DNA of 19,584 nt, from positions 1 through 19,584 of the forward strand of contig JBPCOB010000090.1 in NCBI GenBank assembly GCA_051000715.1, read 5' to 3'. Origin of the DNA: JBPCOB01 sp051000715. Its GTDB lineage: Bacteria > Actinomycetota > Actinomycetes > JALYNC01. A model generated the notes under the pieces. It was not told the DNA's origin. It worked only from the letters and a program-made list of their open reading frames with translations, and searched no databases. The position numbers and the translations under genes are program-made. How positions within the stretch are numbered: the first letter of the stretch is position 1; each line of letters opens with the position of its first letter. Shown here one piece after another: positions 14,702 through 19,584 of the stretch.

Positions 14702-15823
14702 TCAGACCTCGAGGTGGATGCGCTGCTTGGCGTAGCGGCCGTAGTTGTAGTACGCCGCACAGGCGCCTTCGGAGGAGACCATGCAGGTGCCGATCGGCGT
14801 CTCCGGCGTACACGCCGTGCCGAACACCTTGCACTCCCAGGGCTTGAGCACGCCTTTGAGCACCTCACCGCACTGGCACGCCTTGGGGTCGGCCACCCGT
14901 ACGCCGGGGACTGCGAAGCGCAGCTCGGCGTCGAAGTCTGCGTAGGCGGGCGAGAGCATCAGGGCGGAGTGCGAGATCGAGCCGAGACCGCGCCACTCGA
15001 AGTAGGGCCGCAGCGCGAACACCTCCGACATGACCTGCAGCGCCCGGGGGTTGCCGTCCCAGTGCACCACCCGACCGTACTGGTTCTCGACCTCCGAGCG
15101 GCCCTCCGCCAGCTGGCACATGATCATGTAGACCGACTGGAGCAGGTCCAGCGGTTCGAAGCCCGCGCAGACCAGCGGCTTGCCGTGCACGCGCGGGATG
15201 AAGTCGTACGGCCGGCAGCCGATCACGGTGGAGACGTGGCCCGGGCCGATGAAAGCGTCGAGGCGCAGGTCGGGGGAGTCCAGGATCGCCTTGATCGCCG
15301 GAATGATCGTGACGTGGTTGCAGAACACCGAGAAGTTCGTGATCCCGTCGGCCTTCGCCCGCATCAATGTAAGAGCTGTCGAGGGGGCGGTGGTCTCGAA
15401 ACCGATGGCGTAGAAGACCACCTGACGGTCCGGGTTCTGCCGGGCTATCCGCAGCGCGTCCAGTGGCGAGTAGACCATCCGGACGTCGGCCCCCCGGGCG
15501 CTCGCGTCCAGCAGCGACCCGTTGCCGCCCGGCACCCGCATCATGTCGCCGAAGCAGGTGAAGATCACATTATCGCGCTCGGCGATCGCGATCCCGTCGT
15601 CCACCCGTCCCATCGGGATCACGCAGACGGGGCAGCCGGGGCCGTGCACGAGCTCGATGTTGTCCGGCAGGTGGTCCTGCACGCCGTACCGGTAGATCGT
15701 GTGGGTGTGCCCGCCACACACCTCCATGATCTTGTAGTGCCGGCCCGGCTCGCACAGGGCCGTGATAGAGGCGCCCACGGCCGTCGCCAACTCGGCGTTG
15801 CGGAACTCGTCAGCGAAGCGCAT
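14702..15823 (-). CDS. hypD: Hydrogenase maturation protein HypD
   Basis: A 373-aa Fe-S protein that, with HypC, forms the scaffold on which the Fe(CN)2CO unit is assembled. Conserved cysteine motifs are visible: 'EVCGGHTHT' (C36), 'HGPGCPVCVIP' (C64 and C67), 'GFETTAPSTA', and near the C-terminus a cysteine-rich stretch with 'ACQCGEVLKG', 'WECKVFGTAC' and 'GTCMVSSEGAC' that holds the [4Fe-4S] cluster. The length is normal. The start ATG 15823 lies inside the end of the second hypC-like gene (14-base overlap), which implies translational coupling of a HypC-like protein with its known partner. Confidence 0.97.
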   Translation of the reverse strand: MRFADEFRNAELATAVGASITALCEPGRHYKIMEVCGGHTHTIYRYGVQDHLPDNIELVHGPGCPVCVIPMGRVDDGIAIAERDNVIFTCFGDMMRVPGGNGSLLDASARGADVRMVYSPLDALRIARQNPDRQVVFYAIGFETTAPSTALTLMRAKADGITNFSVFCNHVTIIPAIKAILDSPDLRLDAFIGPGHVSTVIGCRPYDFIPRVHGKPLVCAGFEPLDLLQSVYMIMCQLAEGRSEVENQYGRVVHWDGNPRALQVMSEVFALRPYFEWRGLGSISHSALMLSPAYADFDAELRFAVPGVRVADPKACQCGEVLKGVLKPWECKVFGTACTPETPIGTCMVSSEGACAAYYNYGRYAKQRIHLEV

Positions 15824-16052
15824 CGCGGGTCATCCCTTCCTCGAGTCGTTCGATCGCCACACCGGCGTGGACCAGCACCCGATCACCGGGCTGCACATCG
15901 CCGACCAGCTCCACGGCGACCAGCTCCTCGCGACCCTGGTCGTCCCGGCAGCGGGCGTCACTGTCCCGTGCCTCGATGACCGTGAGGGGTACGGCGACAT
16001 CACCGCAGGTGATGCAGCCCTCGGTCACCGAGCAGGCGTCGGTGGCGCTCAC
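15810..16052 (-). CDS. Second, non-canonical HypC/HupF-family chaperone
   Basis: An 80-aa protein with the small beta-barrel pattern of HypC ('VAVELVGDVQPGDRVLVHAG' followed by 'VAIERLEEG'). It does not start with the usual Met-Cys. Instead a 12-residue N-terminal extension with another cysteine (C7) precedes 'CITCGDVAVP', giving C13 and C16; C35 is a fourth. In canonical HypC the processed N-terminal cysteine binds iron. Here that cysteine would stay internal, possibly as a CxxC pair. Start GTG 16052 overlaps the stop of the canonical hypC (GTGA), and the end overlaps hypD. I believe similar proteins occur in other actinobacterial hydrogenase clusters. Their distinct role is unknown. Confidence 0.82.
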   Translation of the reverse strand: MSATDACSVTEGCITCGDVAVPLTVIEARDSDARCRDDQGREELVAVELVGDVQPGDRVLVHAGVAIERLEEGMTRDALR

Positions 16053-16324
16053 TCGATGCTCGACTCGGCCAGCACGTCGAGCTCGTCGGTGTAGGCCTGG
16101 CCCATCATCTCGAGCATCCGCAACGCCTCGGCGGCTTCCTTCTCGTCCACCTTGGACATCGCGAAGCCGACGTGGATGAGCACCCAGTCACCGGGGACCA
16201 CGCCCTCGTGGTCCAGCAGGCCAACGTTGATCTTCCTTTTGACGCCGACGACATCGACCAGGGCGAGTTGGTCGTTGTACCCGTCGACCATCTCGACCAC
16301 CTCACCGGGAATCGCGAGGCACAT
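16049..16324 (-). CDS. hypC: Hydrogenase assembly chaperone HypC
   Basis: A 91-aa canonical HypC with the N-terminal 'MCLAIPGEVVE' whose Cys2, exposed after removal of Met, binds HypD and the iron. The core 'VGVKRKINVGLL' and the C-terminal 'GDWVLIHVGFAMSKVDEKEA' are typical. It transfers the Fe(CN)2CO unit from the HypD complex to the hydrogenase large-subunit precursor. ATG 16324 was chosen from the motif and has AGAAGGG eight bases upstream; the frame is open further but without homology. It begins two bases after the hypA stop and overlaps the second hypC-like gene by GTGA. Confidence 0.96.
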   Translation of the reverse strand: MCLAIPGEVVEMVDGYNDQLALVDVVGVKRKINVGLLDHEGVVPGDWVLIHVGFAMSKVDEKEAAEALRMLEMMGQAYTDELDVLAESSIE

Positions 16325-16326
16325 GG

Positions 16327-16701
16327 CTATGACCCTTCTGCTCGGACAAGAGGTGGCGTGGTGGCCGACTCGCGGTACTCGACCCACTCCAGGACGAGTT
16401 CGTCACCCCCAGTGACATCGAGGTCAAGACTGCCACAGGAGGGGCAAGCGGGACTGGAGTCGATCGACTCGAAGTCGTTGGCGCAGGACCTGCAGTGGGC
16501 CGACGTCGGCACGATGACCAGTTCGGTGGTGGCGCCGTCGGCAACCCCACCCATCGCGACCAGCTGGAACGACTGCTCGAAGGCCGCCGGCTGGAACCGG
16601 TGCAGCGCCCCTACGCGTACGCCGACGCGAGCCACCGGACGCCCGGCGGCCCGGCGCTCCACGGCGTCGACGACGCCCTCGCAGTATCCGAGCTCGTGCA
16701 T
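16327..16701 (-). CDS. hypA: Hydrogenase nickel-insertion protein HypA
   Basis: A 124-aa nickel metallochaperone. It starts with 'MHELGYCEGVVDAV'; His2 is the nickel ligand in characterised HypA. The zinc site is formed by two CxxC pairs, C70/C73 ('HCRSCANDF') and C86/C89 ('ACPSCGS'), followed by 'GDELVLEWVEYRE'. HypA passes Ni to the large subunit, normally with the GTPase HypB, which is absent here. ATG 16701 lies four bases after the stop of the 39-aa membrane protein gene, and hypC follows two bases after the hypA stop. Confidence 0.95.
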   Translation of the reverse strand: MHELGYCEGVVDAVERRAAGRPVARVGVRVGALHRFQPAAFEQSFQLVAMGGVADGATTELVIVPTSAHCRSCANDFESIDSSPACPSCGSLDLDVTGGDELVLEWVEYRESATTPPLVRAEGS

Positions 16702-16705
16702 CGAG

Positions 16706-16825
16706 CTACATCGCCCGCATCTTGAGGTAACGCTGGATGTCGGGCATGGACCGCACGCCGACGAACACGGCGGTGGCGGCCACGGCGGCCAGGGCCGCGG
16801 TGGCGGTAATTCCGATAAAGCGCAT
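16706..16825 (-). CDS. 39-aa single-pass membrane protein, likely DUF6893 type
   Basis: A very short gene between the hydrogenase protease and hypA. It starts at ATG 16825 with AAGGG eight bases upstream and ends with TAG at 16706-16708. The product begins 'MRFIGITATAALAAVAATAV', continues through 'FVGVRSMPDIQRYLKMR' and ends A-M. It has one alanine/valine-rich membrane helix (about residues 4-23) followed by a short basic tail containing P-D-I-Q-R-Y-L. I recall small actinobacterial proteins of this pattern annotated as DUF6893; that name is from memory. The tight spacing (12 bases after the protease gene, four before hypA) supports a real gene of the hydrogenase operon. The function is unknown. 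Confidence 0.72.
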   Translation of the reverse strand: MRFIGITATAALAAVAATAVFVGVRSMPDIQRYLKMRAM

Positions 16826-16837
16826 GAGCTCGCCCTT

Positions 16838-17356
16838 CTATGCGGTTGGTACGGGGCTGGACGCGGTGTCGTGCGGGGAAGCGGGGAGGGCCAGCCCCAG
16901 CTCCCCTTCGAGCAACTCGCGGACTAGTGATACCGCCGACGGCACCGCGGCGGCGACCGCGGCGGAGAGGCCGATTCGCTCCTGGGTCTCGGCCGGTTCG
17001 CAGCAGACGATCAGGGTGCGTGGCAACTGCCCCCCGAGCGAACCCAGCGAGCCCAGGACGGCGGTCGGCTCCATCCCGTGGGCGTCCAGCTCGCCCGTCC
17101 CGAGGTCATCCGGCCCGACCTCCAGGACGGAGAGGTCGCCGGGATTGCCGCCCCGCGGCGCGGCGTCGACGATCACCAGGGCGTCGTAGCCGTTCAGGAG
17201 GTCGAAGGCGAGATGCATGCCGCGGATGCCGTAGTCGACCAGCTCCACCCCGTCCGGTAGCGGCTCCGCGGTCAGCCGGCGTACGACCTCGCAGCCGAAG
17301 CCGTCGTCGGCGAGGAAGATGTTGCCGATACCCGCCACGAGGATCCGCCGGTTCAC
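16838..17356 (-). CDS. Hydrogenase maturation protease (HupD/HyaD/HycI family)
   Basis: A 172-aa endopeptidase that cleaves the C-terminal extension of the hydrogenase large subunit after nickel insertion. 'ILVAGIGNIFLADDGFG' supplies D17/D18, 'LVIVDAAPRGG' supplies D64, and 'DAHGMEP' supplies H93. These match the three Ni-contacting positions of the family. GTG 17356 was chosen because it overlaps the preceding stop (GTGA) and begins the conserved first strand directly. It is followed after 12 bases by the 39-aa membrane protein gene. Its presence implies that the large subunit encoded beyond the right edge has a cleavable tail. Confidence 0.93.
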   Translation of the reverse strand: MNRRILVAGIGNIFLADDGFGCEVVRRLTAEPLPDGVELVDYGIRGMHLAFDLLNGYDALVIVDAAPRGGNPGDLSVLEVGPDDLGTGELDAHGMEPTAVLGSLGSLGGQLPRTLIVCCEPAETQERIGLSAAVAAAVPSAVSLVRELLEGELGLALPASPHDTASSPVPTA

Positions 17357-18729
17357 GATGTCGCCTCCGGCGTCAGCGGCTCGATCTCTTCGGGTCCGAA
17401 ATAGTAGTACCGCCCGTACCACTCGTGGACGTCGGCGGCCGGGTCGTCGACGAGCGTCACCGCGACGTGGGTGTTGCCGTCGACGTCGGAGTCTACCCGG
17501 GCCACCGTTGCGACCTGGCCGGTGAGGAACAGGTCCTGGGCGTCGGCGCGCCGCGACGGCCGCAGCCGCACCCTGCTGCCCTTGGAGACCGGTACGCCGG
17601 CGATCCGCACAGCGTCCGTGCTCGGTGACACGCTCGCGTCGACGCCGGGGTCCCACCACGGCAGGTCCGGCTCCGCGGCGGCCGTCTCGTCCACCGGCTC
17701 GGGCGCCCAGGGCTGCGCGGCCGGGGAGTGCGGGTAGCGTAGCGTGCCGTGCAGGCGGTCCAGAACCTCCGGCGGCATCGAGTCGCAGCGGTCGATGATC
17801 GCACCGGCGCGCGGGTCGGTCGCCCGGGCGGCCAGCTTCTCCTCGTCGGTGAGGGTCATGACGCGCAGGGTCAGTATCTCGTCGATCTCGGTCGAGTCGA
17901 ACAGCTCGCCGGCGCTCTCCGGCGCTACCGCGGGATAGTCGTAGAGGATGATCGGCGAAGCCAGTACGACGTCGCGCCGACCCTCATCGCCGATCAGGAC
18001 CGGCCAGCAGCGGGAGTTGTCGCAGGCCTCGGCAGCGGCCCGCGCGGCATCAGGCGGCTCGAGCAGGGAGACGAAAGCGCCGTCCCGGACGGCAAACAGA
18101 AAGTGGCACCCGACGAACGAACGCCGGATCGCGGCATCGCGGTCGCCGTCCGCCCAAGAGGTGGTGTTGTCCACAGTGACCCGCAGTCGGGTGAAGGAGC
18201 CGTCCACCACCGCCGCGGTCACCCTGACCTGACCCGACAGGGGCAGGCGTCGACGTACCAGCCGGCCCGCGGTCGAGCCGGCTCCGTCCGGTATCGGCTC
18301 GACCGTCTCCCCCCCGGGGATCTCGATCGACAAGACCCGCTCGGTTTCGAGGTTCCGCAGCGCGAGGTCGGGCAGGTCGACCTCCTGCTCGACCGCCTCG
18401 TCCCAGCTGAGCCAGCTCGTGCCATCGACCTGCAGCTCCGGCACGGCGGTGAACGTTTCTCCCGTGGCGTCGACAAGCTCCACTGTCCGGGGCTGGATCT
18501 GCAGGAAGCGCACCCGGATGTCGACGACGGCGTCGGGGCCCGCCTCCAGGAGGCACTCCGCCCGCATGTCCGACTCCTCGCCGACGCCGGCAGCGGCCGA
18601 CCCGGGCGGCCCCAGGATCCCGAACTGCCACCGCACCTGGTTCTTGCGCGAGGTCGAGCGGTAGGGGTAGAGCAGGTAGCCCTCGTAGAGCACAGCGTCG
18701 GCGACGGTGCGGGCCAGGTCCAGGCTCAT
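17353..18729 (-). CDS. Uncharacterised 458-aa hydrogenase-locus protein
   Basis: A 458-aa soluble protein with no signal peptide or membrane helix. The N-terminus 'ADAVLYEGYLLYPYRSTSRK' and the C-terminal 'DDPAADVHEWYGRYYYFGPE' are patterns I associate with conserved proteins in actinobacterial [NiFe]-hydrogenase operons, but I know no function. The first ~340 residues look like an alpha/beta domain with 'AACDNSRCWPVLIGDEGR'-like motifs. A proline-rich linker (about 340-370) precedes a ~90-residue C-terminal beta-rich, SH3-like domain. ATG 18729 overlaps the DUF6084 stop (ATGA), and its stop overlaps the protease start. Likely a dedicated assembly factor or scaffold for the hydrogenase; this is inference from context. 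Confidence 0.8.
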   Translation of the reverse strand: MSLDLARTVADAVLYEGYLLYPYRSTSRKNQVRWQFGILGPPGSAAAGVGEESDMRAECLLEAGPDAVVDIRVRFLQIQPRTVELVDATGETFTAVPELQVDGTSWLSWDEAVEQEVDLPDLALRNLETERVLSIEIPGGETVEPIPDGAGSTAGRLVRRRLPLSGQVRVTAAVVDGSFTRLRVTVDNTTSWADGDRDAAIRRSFVGCHFLFAVRDGAFVSLLEPPDAARAAAEACDNSRCWPVLIGDEGRRDVVLASPIILYDYPAVAPESAGELFDSTEIDEILTLRVMTLTDEEKLAARATDPRAGAIIDRCDSMPPEVLDRLHGTLRYPHSPAAQPWAPEPVDETAAAEPDLPWWDPGVDASVSPSTDAVRIAGVPVSKGSRVRLRPSRRADAQDLFLTGQVATVARVDSDVDGNTHVAVTLVDDPAADVHEWYGRYYYFGPEEIEPLTPEATS

Positions 18730-19367
18730 CGGGCTGTCTCCCGCGCCTCGGCCAGCAGGGCGGCAAAGGTCTGGTCCCAGCTCGGCAGCGCACGGCTGCT
18801 CCGAAAGCGGGCCAAAGCCTCGATCGTGTCCCGGGACGCCCGGATCCAGCCGCTGTTGGGGAAGTACAGGTCCATCAGCTGCCGCCACGCAGCGACCGGC
18901 AGCCGGTACTTCGCCTCCTTGTGCCACGGGATCTGCTCGACGCTCACCCCGGTGCCGCCCTTGACGAAGGCGGTACCGGAGAAGAGCACCACGATCGGGA
19001 TCTCGCCGTCCCGCAGCGCGTGCATGTACTTGGCAGCGGCGACGTCGAAGTCGTAGGTGCACTCGAGCGCCAGGTCGAGCTCGATGTCGCGGCTGAACCC
19101 GGGCACCATCGCGGTGCAGTACGTCCACTGGAACGGATGCAACGTCTCCGCCCACCGGCCGCTGTCGCCGAAGAGGGCGAGCAGGCCGTCCTTCTCCTCC
19201 TCGGCGTACCGTCGGCGCTGCGGCTCGATCCGCACCTGGCAGCGCAGGGCGACCGCCCACAGCTGCGCATCCGTCGACTCCTCGATCCGCAGCCGAACCG
19301 TCAACGTGGGCACCGCGGCGTACGGCTCGGGGTGGATGTCGAGGACCTCGAAGTCGAGCTCGGTCAC
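18726..19367 (-). CDS. DUF6084-family hydrogenase-locus protein
   Basis: A 213-aa protein whose start 'TELDFEVLDIHPEPYAAVPT' and later motifs ('HPFQWTYCTAMVPGF', 'IPIVVLFSGTAFVK', 'FPNSGWIRASRDTIEAL') match DUF6084 as I recall it from actinobacterial hydrogenase clusters. It has one or two cysteines and no membrane segment. A beta-sandwich N-terminal half is suggested by alternating hydrophobics. GTG 19367 overlaps the stop of the DUF5947 gene (GTGA), and its own stop overlaps the 458-aa gene (ATGA). The upstream part of the open frame is the shadow of DUF5947. The function is unknown. Confidence 0.85.
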   Translation of the reverse strand: MTELDFEVLDIHPEPYAAVPTLTVRLRIEESTDAQLWAVALRCQVRIEPQRRRYAEEEKDGLLALFGDSGRWAETLHPFQWTYCTAMVPGFSRDIELDLALECTYDFDVAAAKYMHALRDGEIPIVVLFSGTAFVKGGTGVSVEQIPWHKEAKYRLPVAAWRQLMDLYFPNSGWIRASRDTIEALARFRSSRALPSWDQTFAALLAEARETAR

Positions 19368-19584
19368 GGCGCGCTGGCCCGGTTCGCAGCGGCAGCGGCC
19401 GGTCGGCTCTTCGCTTCGACGTCGGCGAAGAACTTCTCGATCTGGGCCCGGGCGTCGGAGCCGCCGTCGAAGCCGCGCCAATTACGGCGCAGGTGCCCGA
19501 CCAGCTCGTAGCAGGCGTCGATGGGCACCAGGTAGCAGTCGAAGGCAGAGCTCGCCCGGCCGCGCGAGCGCACGAGCAGCGCCT
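19364..19584 (-). CDS. DUF5947-family hydrogenase-locus protein, 5' end outside window
   Basis: The 3' 73 codons of a gene that continues past the right edge; the frame is open to base 19584, so the GTG at 19573 is not taken as a start. The fragment has 'CYLVPIDACYELVGHLRRNW' and 'RGFDGGSDARAQIEKFFADV', typical of the C-terminus of DUF5947 proteins, which as I recall sit beside the structural genes of actinobacterial high-affinity hydrogenases. It ends in an alanine-rich tail. It is the first visible gene of the operon, coupled to DUF6084 by GTGA. Confidence 0.85.
   Translation of the reverse strand, partial: ALLVRSRGRASSAFDCYLVPIDACYELVGHLRRNWRGFDGGSDARAQIEKFFADVEAKSRPAAAAANRASAP

Noticed and set aside
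14714..15979. 421-codon plus-strand open frame opposite hypD
   Set aside because: It is the antisense shadow of hypD and the second hypC, rich in H, V, R, D and Q repeats from GC-biased codons. hypD is unmistakable on the other strand.
17749..19056. 435-codon plus-strand open frame opposite the 458-aa and DUF6084 genes
   Set aside because: Composition is typical of an antisense shadow, there is no recognisable motif, and the minus-strand genes are coupled by start/stop overlaps.
17353..19260. 635-codon minus-strand frame as one long protein
   Set aside because: The part upstream of ATG 18729 is the DUF6084 gene read in another frame. The ATGA overlap marks the true boundary.
1..19584. Mobile elements or attachment sites
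   Set aside because: No transposase or integrase gene, tRNA gene or terminal repeats were found on either strand.

Overview
The window is GC-rich DNA (about 70% G+C) with frequent GTG starts, tightly packed genes and many 4-bp start/stop overlaps. Together with CitA-type citrate synthase, mycobacterial-style SerC, UdgX and a hydrogenase accessory block typical of actinobacteria, this points to an actinobacterium, probably a soil or environmental one. The exact genus cannot be read from the window. No rRNA, tRNA, CRISPR array, insertion sequence or phage gene was found.

Left third (1-6736): the C-terminal end of an NCS2/AzgA-type purine permease; a MarR regulator translationally coupled to an MFS exporter, with a likely autoregulatory operator over the marR start; a small disordered protein; a three-gene coupled operon (maleylpyruvate isomerase-like protein, 2H phosphoesterase, five-helix membrane protein); then an aldo/keto reductase on the minus strand divergent from an exported, membrane-anchored beta-propeller-like protein.

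Middle (6737-12856): a minus-strand run citA-serC-sixA (citrate synthase 2, phosphoserine aminotransferase, SixA-type phosphatase), divergent from pdxH (PLP synthesis). A UdgX-type uracil-DNA glycosylase follows on the minus strand. Divergent from it lies a PQQ-type sugar dehydrogenase gene with PKD and DUF4232-like tails. It is broken by four frame changes and is called a pseudogene.

Right third (12936-19584): one minus-strand operon, read from the right edge leftwards: DUF5947 (partial), DUF6084, an uncharacterised 458-aa protein, a hydrogenase maturation protease, a 39-aa membrane protein, HypA, HypC, a second divergent HypC, HypD and HypE, then two small disordered proteins. This is the accessory and maturation half of a [NiFe]-hydrogenase locus, most likely the actinobacterial high-affinity group 1h (Hhy) type. 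The structural subunits would lie just beyond the right edge. HypC/HypD/HypE build and carry the Fe(CN)2CO moiety, HypA contributes to nickel insertion, and the protease trims the large subunit. HypB and HypF are not in the window. The least described material is in this block: the non-canonical second HypC, the DUF5947/DUF6084/458-aa trio, the 39-aa membrane protein and the two disordered tail proteins.
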